Shown here: positions 53,866 through 63,145 of the stretch, in pieces | Numbering within the stretch: position 1 is the first letter of the stretch | Layout: each line of letters starts with the position of its first letter | Assembly (NCBI GenBank): GCA_030447785.1 | Contig: JAUJOF010000002.1 | Coordinates: 115,383-179,382, forward strand | Source of the DNA: Solirubrobacteraceae bacterium | Lineage (GTDB): Bacteria; Actinomycetota; Thermoleophilia; Solirubrobacterales; Solirubrobacteraceae | Reading direction: 5' to 3' | DNA length: 64,000 nt | Notes under the pieces: generated by a model | Told to the model about the DNA's origin: nothing | Seen by the model: only the letters and a program-made list of their open reading frames with translations | The model's database searches: none | Made by a program: the position numbers and the translations under genes

Positions 53866-54044
53866 AGAGCGTGTCGCTACCGCGACCTGGGGGCCCGCCT
53901 CCGGCGGCCCATGGCCGCCTCCGTCACCCCTTGGAGAGAGTGTCGCTATCGCGACCTGGGCGCCCATCTCCGGGGGCTCGCGGGACCCGGCTCCGCGGCC
54001 GTCTGGCCGCTCCGCCACCCCCGGCTTCCTCCGGCAGACGTGGG
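53866..54044. repeat. Two tandem copies of the dispersed intergenic repeat
   Basis: Upstream of ribD and downstream of the GT-C gene. Cores at 53873-53886 (GTCGC-TACC-GCGAC) and 53942-53955 (GTCGC-TATC-GCGAC), each followed by CTGGGGGCCCGCCTCCGG-like and GGCCGCCTCC/GGCCGCTCC blocks. The only place in the window where two copies adjoin. Confidence 0.82.
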
Positions 54045-55853
54045 TCAGCTTGCGCAGCGGCCGCCTTGCAGGCGGTAGATCGTCATCACCGGCCCGGGGC
54101 GGTAGTAGGCCAGCGGGTAGAAGTTGAACGCCCAGTCGAAGTTGAAGGCCACGGGGCTCGCCCCCGCCACGTAGGGCGAGACCTCGTAGGCCACGTCGGC
54201 CCGGCGCTCGAGCTCGTCGTAGAAGCGCAGCGCGTCGGGCACCTTGTCGGGCTCGACCTCGGCGCGCCCACGCTGGGTGGAGCCCACCACCACGATGCAC
54301 GCGCCCGTGCGCTCCCACCTGTCGATGAGCTCAGGACGGGCCACCCGCGCGTAGTCCTCGATGTTGACCACCACGCCTGGGCCCGCGGGGTCGAGCCGCT
54401 CGCCGGTCTCGGGGTCGACATAGGAGCGGCTGACGGGGTCCTTGGTCCAGCGGTACCCGTTGGCGGTGACCGGCGAGGGGTCGCCGATGTCCATCGCCCA
54501 CGGGTCGGGCACCACCGGCTCGACGACGATCCTGGTGCCGACGGGGACGTTGGCCACCATCCACTCGCGGGCCATGTTGCGCGTGTCCTCCCGCGAGAGG
54601 ACCGTGCCGCTGTGCAGGGAGTAGGCGAGCCCCTGGCCGCATACCGCCACGACGGCGAGGGCGAGCAGGGTCGGGCGCAGGTGCGCGCGACCCAGGGCCA
54701 GCGCGTCGACCAGGCGCAGGGCCGCGTAGGCGGCCAGCAGGCAGACCATCGGAAAGGCGGGCAGCAGCCAGCGCCCGAAGTAACGCTCCTGGGAGCCCAT
54801 GAAGACGACGTAGACGACCGGCGCGAGCACCAGCACGAGGCCCAGGCGCCGCTCGTCGAACCAGATGGCCACCGCTCCCGCGGCGGCCAGCGCCAGCGGG
54901 ATCCACCCCAGGCCCCAGCCCAGCGACCACAGGTAGTAGAGGAAGCCGCTGTCCTGCGTGGTGCCCAGCTTGCCGGCCGCCTCCGAGGAGGTCTCGCGCT
55001 GGTAGACGACGTCGGAGAACCACGTCTCGAAGTCGAGCACCGCGTAGGGGTTGGCCGCCACGAAGGCCACGAGCGAGACCCCGGCGGCCAGCGCGAGGCC
55101 GCGCAGCGCGACCGTCCGGCCGCCGGGTGCGACGGCCTGCGCGGCCACCGCGGCCAGCAGCGGCAGCAGCACGATGCCGCCCGTGTACTTCGTCGCGGCG
55201 GCCAACCCCAGGCCCGCGCCGGCGATCGCATAATCGCGGGTGCGCCCGTGGCGCAGCACCCCGGCCACGCCCCATAACGCCAGGCACAGCGGCGCCAGCG
55301 TGGGCACGTCGTTGAGCGCGAGGTGGGAGTAGAAGACGGGCAGGAAGGCCACGGCCATGAGGCCGGCGGCCAGCAGACCCACGCGGCGGTCCAGCAGCCG
55401 CGAGCCGGTCAGGTAGAGCAGCCAGACGGCCAGCGTGCCCAGCACCGCGGTCACCGCGCGGGCCACGACCCACACCGCGGTGGGGTCGGCCGCGAAGCTC
55501 GAGGACACGCCCTCGCGCCCGCCGAAGACCACCACGAACACGACGTGGAGCACGTAGGTGTAGGCGGGCGGGTTGACGAAGTACTCGGGGTTCCACGCGT
55601 GGCCGAAGATGCCGATGGCATGGGGCACGAAGTGGGAATTCTCGTCGGTGTTGTAGGCGTAGGGCAGGCCGTGGTCCACGCCCCACAGACGCAGGCCCAG
55701 CGCGCTGACCAGCAGCGCGATGACCCACACCCAGATCGGGGGCACGGGCAGCGGGCGCCCGCGGGCGGCGCCCCTGCGAGTCCCGCGCGTCTGCGCGGCA
55801 CGCTGGGGGCTGACGGCGACGTCGCGCCGGGGCGGGGCCTCAACAGCGGACAT
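54045..55853 (-). CDS. GT-C type membrane glycosyltransferase (GT39/ArnT-like)
   Basis: 602 residues, about ten or more membrane helices. The first extracytoplasmic loop carries the acidic pair of GT-C enzymes in YNTDENSHFVPHA after helix 1 (WVIALLVSALGLRLWG). A large C-terminal soluble domain (about 440-602) follows the last helix. It would transfer a sugar from a polyprenyl-phosphate donor to a protein or glycan outside the cell. ATG at 55853 overlaps the next upstream gene's end by 14 bases, so the two GT-C genes form an operon. Confidence 0.82.
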   Translation of the reverse strand: MSAVEAPPRRDVAVSPQRAAQTRGTRRGAARGRPLPVPPIWVWVIALLVSALGLRLWGVDHGLPYAYNTDENSHFVPHAIGIFGHAWNPEYFVNPPAYTYVLHVVFVVVFGGREGVSSSFAADPTAVWVVARAVTAVLGTLAVWLLYLTGSRLLDRRVGLLAAGLMAVAFLPVFYSHLALNDVPTLAPLCLALWGVAGVLRHGRTRDYAIAGAGLGLAAATKYTGGIVLLPLLAAVAAQAVAPGGRTVALRGLALAAGVSLVAFVAANPYAVLDFETWFSDVVYQRETSSEAAGKLGTTQDSGFLYYLWSLGWGLGWIPLALAAAGAVAIWFDERRLGLVLVLAPVVYVVFMGSQERYFGRWLLPAFPMVCLLAAYAALRLVDALALGRAHLRPTLLALAVVAVCGQGLAYSLHSGTVLSREDTRNMAREWMVANVPVGTRIVVEPVVPDPWAMDIGDPSPVTANGYRWTKDPVSRSYVDPETGERLDPAGPGVVVNIEDYARVARPELIDRWERTGACIVVVGSTQRGRAEVEPDKVPDALRFYDELERRADVAYEVSPYVAGASPVAFNFDWAFNFYPLAYYRPGPVMTIYRLQGGRCAS

Positions 55854-57366
55854 AGGCCCCGTAGTGCTGGCTCGTGGCCACCCGGCGATAGCCGGGCAGC
55901 GGCAGGTTGTCGCGCAGGTCGTACCGCTCGGAGACCAGCGCCTGGGAGAACAGGGCCTGGCGCCCGTGCACGACGATCGAGACCCCCCGGTCGAAGCGTC
56001 CCGCCGCATTGGCGTCGCTGCGCGCCACGACGCGTCCGGGCGGCAGGTCGAGGATCCATCGCACGTCGGGAATGAGCTTGTGGTTGGGCACGCTGACCGG
56101 CCCGCAGCGCAGGCCGGCCTGCACGTCGGGCGCCTGCAGCACCCCGGCGAGGGCGGCGCGCCAGTCGCCGCGGAACTGCAGCTCCCTGTCCAGGCGGCCG
56201 ACGTTCACCCTGGTCGCTGTGAACACCGCACCGGCCAGGACGATGCCGACGGCGGCGACGATCCAGGCCGTGCGCAGCCGGCCCGGGGTGAGCATGCTCC
56301 ACCCCGCGACGGCCACGGCCGCGAGCACCATGACCACCAGGGAGGGCACCAGCAGGTAGCGCGAGATCACCGACAGGCCGCCCGCGCCCACCGCCGCGAA
56401 CGTGGCGATGCCCATGCCCAGCAGCACGAGGGGCATGCCCAGGCGCGCCGGGGCGATCCAGGCCGCGAGCCCCAGGCCCAGGATGCCCGCCACCACCACC
56501 GGGAGCTTGTCCAGCTCGATCAGGTAGGTCCACAACGCCTCGGGAACAGCGCCCAGCCCCTTGTTGCGCCCCAGCTCGGCGGCCAGCTCGCTGGTTCCGG
56601 TGAAGGAGAACAGAGGGTTGCCGGTGACGAGGAAGTCGGTGGTCACCCAGACCAGCGGCGCGGAGGCCGTCAGCAGCGCCCAGGCCGCGCGCCGGCGCCA
56701 CGAGATCCCGCGCGGCCAGGCGATCCACAGGAAGTAGGCGCCGGCCAGCAGCCACGCCTCGGGGCGCAGCATCCCCGCCAGGGCGAGGATGGCCAGCACG
56801 GAGGTCCCCGCGGGCTTCCTGGCGTTCTCCCTGCTGCGCATCTCCGCCACCACCGCCCAGATCACCATGGCCAGGTAGATCGGATCGAGGTAGCCCCGCG
56901 CGGCCAGGAAGGCGAAGTCGAAGCGGCTGAGCAACAGCAGCGCGGCCGCGGCGCCGACCAGCGGGGTGAACGCGCGCTTGCCCAGCGTGTAGAGCCCGGC
57001 GACCAGCGCGACGAACGAGCCGATGCACAGCGCCACCCACAGCCGCGCACCGACGTCGCCCAGCGGCGCCAGCAACGCGCCGATGGCGATGGCCAGCGGG
57101 TGCTCGGTGGGCGCACGGTAGGCCTCGAAGGACAGGGGCGCACCGTCGAGCAGCTCGCGCCCCCACACGATCGAGTAGATGGAGTCGTAGGTGGGGTAGG
57201 TCGGGTAGACCACGAACCCGAGCAGGGCCAGCACACCCAGCCCGAGCAGGCCCGCGCGCTCCCACGTGGCCACCCGTGCGCCGGTGCGCTCGGGGTCCGT
57301 CCCCTCCGGCTGCGGAGCGGGCGGCACGCCCGGTGCGCGCGGACGGGTCAGGGTGGCGCCGGTCAT
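55840..57366 (-). CDS. Polytopic membrane protein, probable GT-C glycosyltransferase
   Basis: 508 residues from ATG at 57366. A Pro-rich cytoplasmic start is followed by about ten membrane helices. The first extracytoplasmic loop has YPTYDSIYSIVWGRELLDG with the aspartate expected near the GT-C active site; further conserved-looking charged loops are RFDFAFLAARGYLDPIY and RPEAWLLAG. A soluble C-terminal part contains RCGPVSVPNHKLIPDVRW. Divergent from the GT2 gene by only 22 bases. Confidence 0.72.
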   Translation of the reverse strand: MTGATLTRPRAPGVPPAPQPEGTDPERTGARVATWERAGLLGLGVLALLGFVVYPTYPTYDSIYSIVWGRELLDGAPLSFEAYRAPTEHPLAIAIGALLAPLGDVGARLWVALCIGSFVALVAGLYTLGKRAFTPLVGAAAALLLLSRFDFAFLAARGYLDPIYLAMVIWAVVAEMRSRENARKPAGTSVLAILALAGMLRPEAWLLAGAYFLWIAWPRGISWRRRAAWALLTASAPLVWVTTDFLVTGNPLFSFTGTSELAAELGRNKGLGAVPEALWTYLIELDKLPVVVAGILGLGLAAWIAPARLGMPLVLLGMGIATFAAVGAGGLSVISRYLLVPSLVVMVLAAVAVAGWSMLTPGRLRTAWIVAAVGIVLAGAVFTATRVNVGRLDRELQFRGDWRAALAGVLQAPDVQAGLRCGPVSVPNHKLIPDVRWILDLPPGRVVARSDANAAGRFDRGVSIVVHGRQALFSQALVSERYDLRDNLPLPGYRRVATSQHYGAYVRC

Positions 57367-57388
57367 CGTCGTGGGATACTGACGGGTC

Positions 57389-58447
57389 TTGAAGCTCATC
57401 ATCCAGATCCCCTGCTTCAACGAGGAGGCTCAGCTTCCCGCCACACTGGCCGACCTACCCCGCCGGGTACCCGGCTTCGACGAGGTGGAGTGGCTGGTCA
57501 TCGACGACGGCTCGACCGACCGCACGATCGAGGTCGCCCGCACGGGCGGCGTCGACCACATCGTGCGCCTCACGAACAACAAGGGGCTGGCGGCCGGCTT
57601 CCAGGCGGGGCTGGACGCCAGCCTGAAGCTCGGGGCGGATGTGGTGGTCAACACCGACGCGGACAACCAGTACGACGCTGGGGACATCCCCAAGCTCGTG
57701 GCACCGATCGTGGAAGGTCGTGCGGACATGGTGGTCGGCGATCGCGAGGTCATGACCATCGAGCACTTCTCGCCTCTCAAGAAGGTGCTCCAGCGTCTGG
57801 GCTCGTGGGTCGTGCGCCAGGCGTCGCAGACCTCGGTGCCCGACACGACCTCAGGCTTTCGAGCCTACAACCGCGAGGCCGCCATCCAGATGGCGGTCGT
57901 CTCGAAGTTCACCTACACCCTGGAGACCATCATCCAGGCGGGCAAGCTGCTGGTCGCCACCGATCACGTGCCCATCCGCACCAACGCCAGGACGCGCGAA
58001 TCGCGCCTGTTTCCCTCCATGTGGGCCTACGTGCGCCGCAACGGCCTGACGATCTTTCGCATCTACACCCAGTACGAGCCACTCAAGGTGTTCACGATCG
58101 CGGCCCTGCTCGCGGCCCTGCCCGCCACCGCGCTGTGGATCCGGTGGTTCGCCTTCTACCTGCAGGGCGAGGGCGCGGGCAACGTGCAGTCGCTGATCCT
58201 GGGCGCGGTGCTGTTCGTCGCCTCGATGGTGCTGGCCGCGCTGGGGGTCATCGGCGATCTGCTGGCCGCCCAGCGCACGATGGCCCAGCGCACCTTCGAA
58301 CGGGTGCGGCGCATCGAGTTGCGCCTGGGCGTGGAGCCCTCCCACTACGAACCCGGCGCCCGCCCCACCGGCCACCACGCGACGACCGGCGCGGACTCCG
58401 GCGGAGCCACCGGCAAGACCGAGGAGCGCGAGGCGATCCGCGCGTGA
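57389..58447 (+). CDS. Family 2 glycosyltransferase (polyprenyl-phosphate sugar transferase-like)
   Basis: 352 residues, TTG start at 57389. GT-A fold: LIIQIPCFNEEAQLPATL, VEWLVIDDGSTDRTIEV, DVVVNTDADNQYDAGDIPKLV and FRAYNREAAIQM-type acceptor region. Two C-terminal membrane helices (about 230-250 and 265-290). It resembles dolichol-phosphate mannose/glucose synthases and would make the lipid-linked sugar used by the GT-C enzymes encoded divergently. GTGA overlap with the methyltransferase gene. Confidence 0.85.
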   Translation: MKLIIQIPCFNEEAQLPATLADLPRRVPGFDEVEWLVIDDGSTDRTIEVARTGGVDHIVRLTNNKGLAAGFQAGLDASLKLGADVVVNTDADNQYDAGDIPKLVAPIVEGRADMVVGDREVMTIEHFSPLKKVLQRLGSWVVRQASQTSVPDTTSGFRAYNREAAIQMAVVSKFTYTLETIIQAGKLLVATDHVPIRTNARTRESRLFPSMWAYVRRNGLTIFRIYTQYEPLKVFTIAALLAALPATALWIRWFAFYLQGEGAGNVQSLILGAVLFVASMVLAALGVIGDLLAAQRTMAQRTFERVRRIELRLGVEPSHYEPGARPTGHHATTGADSGGATGKTEEREAIRA

Positions 58448-59136
58448 GCCGCTCCCCTGTTCACGATCGCCCGGAGGGCGAGCGTGCGCTTCAGGCGGGC
58501 CGGCGGGATGCCAGCTCGGGGATCACCCGCGACCTCGAGGGCACGGTCACCGGCAACACCTACGACAAGTACGGCTCGACCAATCCCGTGGTCAAACGGC
58601 TCATGGCCGGCTTCCACGGGACGCTGGACGAGCTGTTCGCCCGCACCGACCCCCGGTCGCTGCTGGACGTGGGCTGCGGCGAGGGCATACTCACCCACGA
58701 GTGGGCGCTGCGCCTGGGCGGCCGCCGCGTGGTGGGTATCGACCTGGACGACCCGCAGCTGCATGCGCAGTGGGAGCAGCGCCAGGCGCCCAACCTGGAG
58801 TACCGGGTGATGAAGGCAGAGGCCCTTCCCTTCGCCGACGCCGAGTTCGACTGCGCAACGGCCATCGAGGTCCTCGAGCACGTCCCCGACCCCGCGCACA
58901 CGGTGGCCGAGATGGCCCGCGTCGCCTCGGGGCACCTGCTCGTGTCCGTCCCCCGCGAGCCGATGTGGCGCATGCTCAACATGGCCCGCGGCGCCTACCT
59001 CAAGGACCTGGGCAACACTCCGGGCCACCTCAACCACTGGTCCAAGCGCAGCTTCGTGGAGCTGATGGCGCGCCACGGCGAGGTCATCGAGGCGCGTTCG
59101 CCGTTTCCGTGGACCATGCTGCTCGTCCGCCTCTAG
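58444..59136 (+). CDS. SAM-dependent class I methyltransferase
   Basis: 230 residues from GTG at 58444. Motif I is LLDVGCGEGILTHEWALRLGG, then VVGIDLDDPQL and CATAIEVLEHVPDP, with a long acceptor-like region (MLNMARGAYLKDLGNTPGHLNHWSKRSF). Methyltransf_11/UbiE-like; a small-molecule or glycan substrate is likely given the surrounding envelope genes. Its stop is followed at once by a dispersed repeat. Confidence 0.85.
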   Translation: MSRSPVHDRPEGERALQAGRRDASSGITRDLEGTVTGNTYDKYGSTNPVVKRLMAGFHGTLDELFARTDPRSLLDVGCGEGILTHEWALRLGGRRVVGIDLDDPQLHAQWEQRQAPNLEYRVMKAEALPFADAEFDCATAIEVLEHVPDPAHTVAEMARVASGHLLVSVPREPMWRMLNMARGAYLKDLGNTPGHLNHWSKRSFVELMARHGEVIEARSPFPWTMLLVRL

Positions 59137-59255
59137 GAGAACGTGTCGCTATCGCGACCTGGGGGCCCACCTCCGGCGGGTGAGACCACGCGGGACCCGC
59201 CTCCGCGGCCATGTGGCCGCTCCGGCACCCGCTGGCCGCCTCCGGCACCCCTAGG
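59137..59255. repeat. Dispersed intergenic repeat, copy with extended blocks
   Basis: Fills the gap between methyltransferase stop and flippase start. Perfect core at 59145-59158, then CTGGGGGCCCACCTCCGG, GGGACCCGCCTCCGCGGCC, ATGTGGCCGCTCCGGCACCC and GGCCGCCTCCGGCACCCC. The richest copy for block structure. Confidence 0.82.
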
Positions 59256-60476
59256 TTGACGGGCTCCTACGGGCGCGGGGCTCGCGTCCTGAGCATCGGC
59301 CTGGCTCTCACGGGGGTCGTCACCCTCGCCTACTTCGTGCTGGCCACCTATGCGCTGGAGGAGGAGCAGTACTCGGCGATCTCGCTGCTGTGGTCGATCA
59401 CCTTTGTCGTCGCCACGGTCATCTACCGGCCCATCGAGCAGCTCCTGGCGCGCACGGTGGCCCAGGGCCACGACTTCGGGCGGGTGCCGGCGATCATCCA
59501 GGCGGGCTTCGCACTGACCTTCCTGGTCGCCGCGCTCGTCCTGCGCGGCCCCCTCATGGAGCTCTTCGACGGCTCGCAGGCGCTGTACTGGATCCTCGTC
59601 GTGGCGGTCTTGGCCTACGCGGTCAGCTACTTCGCCCGGGGGTACCTCGCCGGCAGCGGCCGGTTCGAGCTCTACGGCGGTCTGGTCTTCGTGGAGGCCG
59701 CCAGCCGGGTGCTGTTCCCCCTCGCGGTGGTCGTCGGCATCGCCGGGGGGCAGACGGCGGTCGCGCTGGGCATCGCCGCGGCCCCCTTGCTCTCCCTGGT
59801 GGTCGTGCCCTGGGCGGTGCGCAGGCGCGCCGACCGCTCCAAGGCCGTGGTACGCGGGGCGCTGACCATGCGCGGCGGCACGGGATTCGCGGTGAGCGTG
59901 CTGATCATCATGGCCGCAGAGCAGACGCTCATCAACGCCGCGGTGCTGACCACGCAAGCCATCGCCCCGGTCCTGGTGGGCGTGGTGTTCAACGCGCTGC
60001 TCATCGTGCGCGCGCCGCTGCAGCTCTTCCAGGCCGTGCAGGGATCGCTGCTGCCCCACCTGGCGACGGCCGAGCCGTGGGAGTTCGGCCGCGCCGTTCG
60101 CACCACCGTGCTGACCATCGGCGCCTTCGCCGGCGCGGTGGCGCTCGGGCTGCTCGCCGTCGGGCCGTTGGTGATGGGGGTCTTCGACGTCGACTACGAC
60201 TACGAGCGCCTCGGCCTAGCAGCGATCGGGCTGGGCATGGGCTTCCACCTGGTGGCGGGCACCCTCAACCAGGCCGCGCTGGCCCGCGACCGTGCCGGCC
60301 GGGCAGCGGTGGCGTGGCTCGTCGCCGCGGGCGCATTCGTCGCGTGGCTGCTCACCTCCGTCGTCGCAGACCCGGTGCTGCGCGTGGAGGTGGGCTACCT
60401 GCTGGCCACCGCGCTGCTCAGTGCTCTGCTCGTGATGTCGCTGCGGCACAGCGGGTACCCTCCCGCGGCACAGTGA
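59256..60476 (+). CDS. Polysaccharide flippase/MATE-like membrane protein
   Basis: 406 residues, about 12 membrane helices. TTG at 59256 is the first start after the repeat; an open frame back to 59211 lies inside the repeat. The sequence from GARVLSIGLALTGVVTLAYFVLATYALEEEQYSAISLLW resembles Wzx/MOP-type lipid-linked oligosaccharide exporters. It would move lipid-linked glycans made by the neighbouring glycosyltransferases. GTGA overlap with the CNNM gene. Confidence 0.75.
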   Translation: MTGSYGRGARVLSIGLALTGVVTLAYFVLATYALEEEQYSAISLLWSITFVVATVIYRPIEQLLARTVAQGHDFGRVPAIIQAGFALTFLVAALVLRGPLMELFDGSQALYWILVVAVLAYAVSYFARGYLAGSGRFELYGGLVFVEAASRVLFPLAVVVGIAGGQTAVALGIAAAPLLSLVVVPWAVRRRADRSKAVVRGALTMRGGTGFAVSVLIIMAAEQTLINAAVLTTQAIAPVLVGVVFNALLIVRAPLQLFQAVQGSLLPHLATAEPWEFGRAVRTTVLTIGAFAGAVALGLLAVGPLVMGVFDVDYDYERLGLAAIGLGMGFHLVAGTLNQAALARDRAGRAAVAWLVAAGAFVAWLLTSVVADPVLRVEVGYLLATALLSALLVMSLRHSGYPPAAQ

Positions 60477-61801
60477 CCCTCGGTCTCATCGCGGCCCTCG
60501 CTCTCGTGCTGGCGAACGGCTTCTTCGTGGCCACCGAGTTCTCGGTCACGCGCCTGCGTCCCACCCAGGTCGTCGACTGGGTGGCCCAAGGGCGGCCGGG
60601 CGCCAAGTCGGCCCAGCACGCGGTGGCGCACATCGACGCCTACCTGTCGGCCTGTCAGCTGGGCATCACGGTGTCCTCGCTGGGGCTGGGTGCGCTGGGC
60701 GAGCCGGCCTTCCACGACCTGCTCGAACCGCTGCTGGGCGACACCACGCGGATCTTCTCGATCGGCCTGGCCACGATCGTCGGCTTCTTGATCATCACCA
60801 CGCTGCACGTCGTGGTGGGCGAGCTGGCGCCCAAGAGCCTGGCCATCGGGCGCACGGAGCGCACCGCCCTGTTCATAACGCCCTTCATGCGGGTCTTCTA
60901 TCTGACGACCAAGCCGGTCGTGGACGCGTTCAACGCCATGGGCAACCTGCTGGTCAAGCCCTTCGGGGTGCCGCCCGCCTCGGAGGTCGGCAGCGCCCCG
61001 CACTCGGAGGCCGAGCTGCGCGCGCTGCTGCGCCAGAGCTCCGAGCAGGGCCTGATCGAGCGCTCCGAGCAGCGCATGTCCGAGAAGGTGTTGCTCTACG
61101 GCGACCGCCGCGCGCGCGAGGTGATGCGGCCACGCCCCGACGTGAGCTTCCTCACCGTCGACCAGCACACCGCCGAGGCGGGGGCGCTGGCGGTCGAGAC
61201 CGGCCACACCCGCTTTCCCCTGTGCGAGGAGGCCGAAGGGGGGCTTGACTCGGCCAAGGGCGTGGTCAACGCCAAGGACATCCTGGCCACCTACGTGCAG
61301 GGCCGCCAGGCCACGCTGGACGACCTCAGCCGCCCGATCATGCACGTCAGCGAGAGCATGCTCATCGACGAGCTGCTGCGCGAGATGCAGCGCCGGCGCA
61401 TGCACGTGGCGGTGGTGGTCGACGAGCACGGGACGGCCGTCGGCCTGGTGACCATGGAGGACATCGTGGAGGAGATCGTCGGCGAGATCGAGGACGAGTT
61501 CGACGAGGAGGGCGAGCCGCTGGTCCAGTGCCAGGATGGCCACTGGCTGGTCGACGGGCACGCCTCCCTGCGCTTGGTGGCCGACGAGGTGGGCATCAAG
61601 CTGGACGACCACCACGAGGCCACCATCGGCGGGCACCTGCTCGAGCGTCTCGGGCGCCTGCCCGAGGCGGGCGAGGAGCTCGAGGTCGAGGGGCGGTTCG
61701 TGGAGGTCACCCGGGTCGAGGAGGCCCGGATCGCCCAGCTTCGGATCCCTCAGGAAGCTCGGGCTGAGGTCGAGACGTCGTCTCCGCCGCCGAGCGGATG
61801 A
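60473..61801 (+). CDS. CNNM/CorC (HlyC) family transporter with CBS domains
   Basis: 442 residues from GTG at 60473. N-terminal DUF21 membrane domain (ANGFFVATEFSVTRLRPTQV, QLGITVSSLGLGALGEPA, HVVVGELAPKSLAIGRTER), a CBS pair (REVMRPRPDVSFLTVDQHT, RMHVAVVVDEHGTAVGLVTMEDIVEEIVGEIEDEFD) and a C-terminal CorC/HlyC domain (VDGHASLRLVADEVGI). Linked to magnesium/divalent cation transport in the family. Its end overlaps the convergent permease gene by 95 bases. Confidence 0.92.
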   Translation: MTLGLIAALALVLANGFFVATEFSVTRLRPTQVVDWVAQGRPGAKSAQHAVAHIDAYLSACQLGITVSSLGLGALGEPAFHDLLEPLLGDTTRIFSIGLATIVGFLIITTLHVVVGELAPKSLAIGRTERTALFITPFMRVFYLTTKPVVDAFNAMGNLLVKPFGVPPASEVGSAPHSEAELRALLRQSSEQGLIERSEQRMSEKVLLYGDRRAREVMRPRPDVSFLTVDQHTAEAGALAVETGHTRFPLCEEAEGGLDSAKGVVNAKDILATYVQGRQATLDDLSRPIMHVSESMLIDELLREMQRRRMHVAVVVDEHGTAVGLVTMEDIVEEIVGEIEDEFDEEGEPLVQCQDGHWLVDGHASLRLVADEVGIKLDDHHEATIGGHLLERLGRLPEAGEELEVEGRFVEVTRVEEARIAQLRIPQEARAEVETSSPPPSG

Positions 61802-62882
61802 TCGGCACGGCGGTCACGATCACGGCGAGGATCGGCACCGCTGCCACGGCCCCGATGACGCCCGCCACCACCGCGCCGGTGGTGACGGCGACCAGTATGC
61901 CGACCGGATGCAGGTGCGTGGAGCGCCCCACGACGAGCGGGTAGAGGATGTTGCCCTCGATCTGCTGGACGACGGTGATCGCGACGACCACGGCGAGCGC
62001 GGCCACCACGCCCTCGCTGACCAGGGCCACCAGCGCGGCGAGCGCCCCGGCGGCGATGGCGCCGACGAAGGGGACGAAGGCGGCCACGAACACCAGCACC
62101 GCGAGCGGAAGCACCAGGGGCACGCCGATGATGGCCAGCGCGAGGCCGATGAACAAGGCGTCGAAGGTGGCGACGAAGATGATGCCGCGCACGTAGGTGC
62201 CCAGCGCGTGCCAGGCGTTGTGGCCCGCCAGCATCACCGTGTCCTGCGCGCGCTCGGGGAACAGGCGCGCGACCCACGCCCAGAGGGTGGATCCGTCCTT
62301 GATGAAGAAGAACACCAGCACGAGCGCGATGAGAGCCCCGGCCAGGACCTCGGTGATCAGCACCGCGCCGTTGAGCACGCTCGCGAAGATGGCGTCCACG
62401 CTGCTGGTCAGCGTCTGCTGGGCTTCCCGGATGGCCTGCTGGGCCTCCCCCTGGGTGATGCCCAGGCCACTGGTGACCAGCAGGTCGCTCAGCTGGTCGA
62501 TGCCCGCCCGGATGGAGGCCGCGAGATTGGACAGCTCCTGGATCACCGGCGGCACGATGAGCCAGAAGGCCGCGACCATCAGGCCCAGCGCGCCCAGGAA
62601 GACGATCACGGTCGCCAGGGCGTTGGGCAGGCCGGCCTGGCGCAGCCGCTGGGCGGGTGGGATGAGCAGGGTGCTCAGCAGCACGGCGATGAGCAGGGGC
62701 ATCGCCACCAGGCGCACATGCCACAGCGCCCAGCCCACCAGCGCGATCGCCGCGGCGACGACGAGCAGGCGCCAGCCCAGCTCGGAGACGACGATCAGGC
62801 CGCGCGGCACCCCGCGCATGCGTCGCGGCGAAACGGTCGTCTGCGCCCTCTCGGCGGGCGACTCGAGGGTCGGGACCTCCAT
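61707..62882 (-). CDS. AI-2E family transporter (PerM-like)
   Basis: 391 residues, about eight membrane helices. Typical features: N-terminal helices, a periplasmic/extracellular region with ELSNLAASIRAGIDQLSDLLV, helices with FFFIKDG, and the late PFVGAIAAGALAALVAL and QQIEGNILYPLVVGRSTHLHPVGIL motifs. Family members move small molecules or ions; quorum signal export is not established for most. ATG at 62882. Its 3' end overlaps the CNNM gene. Confidence 0.9.
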   Translation of the reverse strand: MEVPTLESPAERAQTTVSPRRMRGVPRGLIVVSELGWRLLVVAAAIALVGWALWHVRLVAMPLLIAVLLSTLLIPPAQRLRQAGLPNALATVIVFLGALGLMVAAFWLIVPPVIQELSNLAASIRAGIDQLSDLLVTSGLGITQGEAQQAIREAQQTLTSSVDAIFASVLNGAVLITEVLAGALIALVLVFFFIKDGSTLWAWVARLFPERAQDTVMLAGHNAWHALGTYVRGIIFVATFDALFIGLALAIIGVPLVLPLAVLVFVAAFVPFVGAIAAGALAALVALVSEGVVAALAVVVAITVVQQIEGNILYPLVVGRSTHLHPVGILVAVTTGAVVAGVIGAVAAVPILAVIVTAVPIIRSAAETTSRPQPELPEGSEAGRSGPPRPG

Positions 62883-62923
62883 GGTCCGTCAACGCTACCC
62901 GAGGCCGGTCGGGCGCTCGGCCG

Positions 62924-63145
62924 TCAGATCTCGCGGAGCATGGAAGCGCCGCAGTGGTTGCATTGCAGCGTCGCCTGGGAGGACATCCGCACGATCGTCG
63001 AGTGCTCGCCGCAGTCCTGGCAGACCGAGGTCAGCTCGAAACGGTGCAGGCAGAACACGCAGCGGTAGCGCCCCGGCAGGTTGGCCGGGCGCAGCCACGG
63101 CTCGTGGCAGTGGGGACACTCGAGCCCCAGCCGGACCTCAGCCAT
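62924..63145 (-). CDS. Small zinc-ribbon protein
   Basis: 73 residues with four CxxC motifs (CPHC, CVFC, CQDC, CNHC), enough for two zinc sites, and little else. ATG at 63145 overlaps the end of the rRNA methyltransferase gene by eight bases, so it is translationally coupled to it. Possibly an RNA- or ribosome-associated accessory factor; not recognised beyond the zinc ribbons. Confidence 0.65.
   Translation of the reverse strand: MAEVRLGLECPHCHEPWLRPANLPGRYRCVFCLHRFELTSVCQDCGEHSTIVRMSSQATLQCNHCGASMLREI

Noticed and set aside
55720-58443. Upstream open frame in front of the methyltransferase (about 900 codons)
   Set aside because: Antisense to two glycosyltransferase genes and out of frame with the GT2 gene; the GTG at 58444 coupled to the GT2 stop is the real start.
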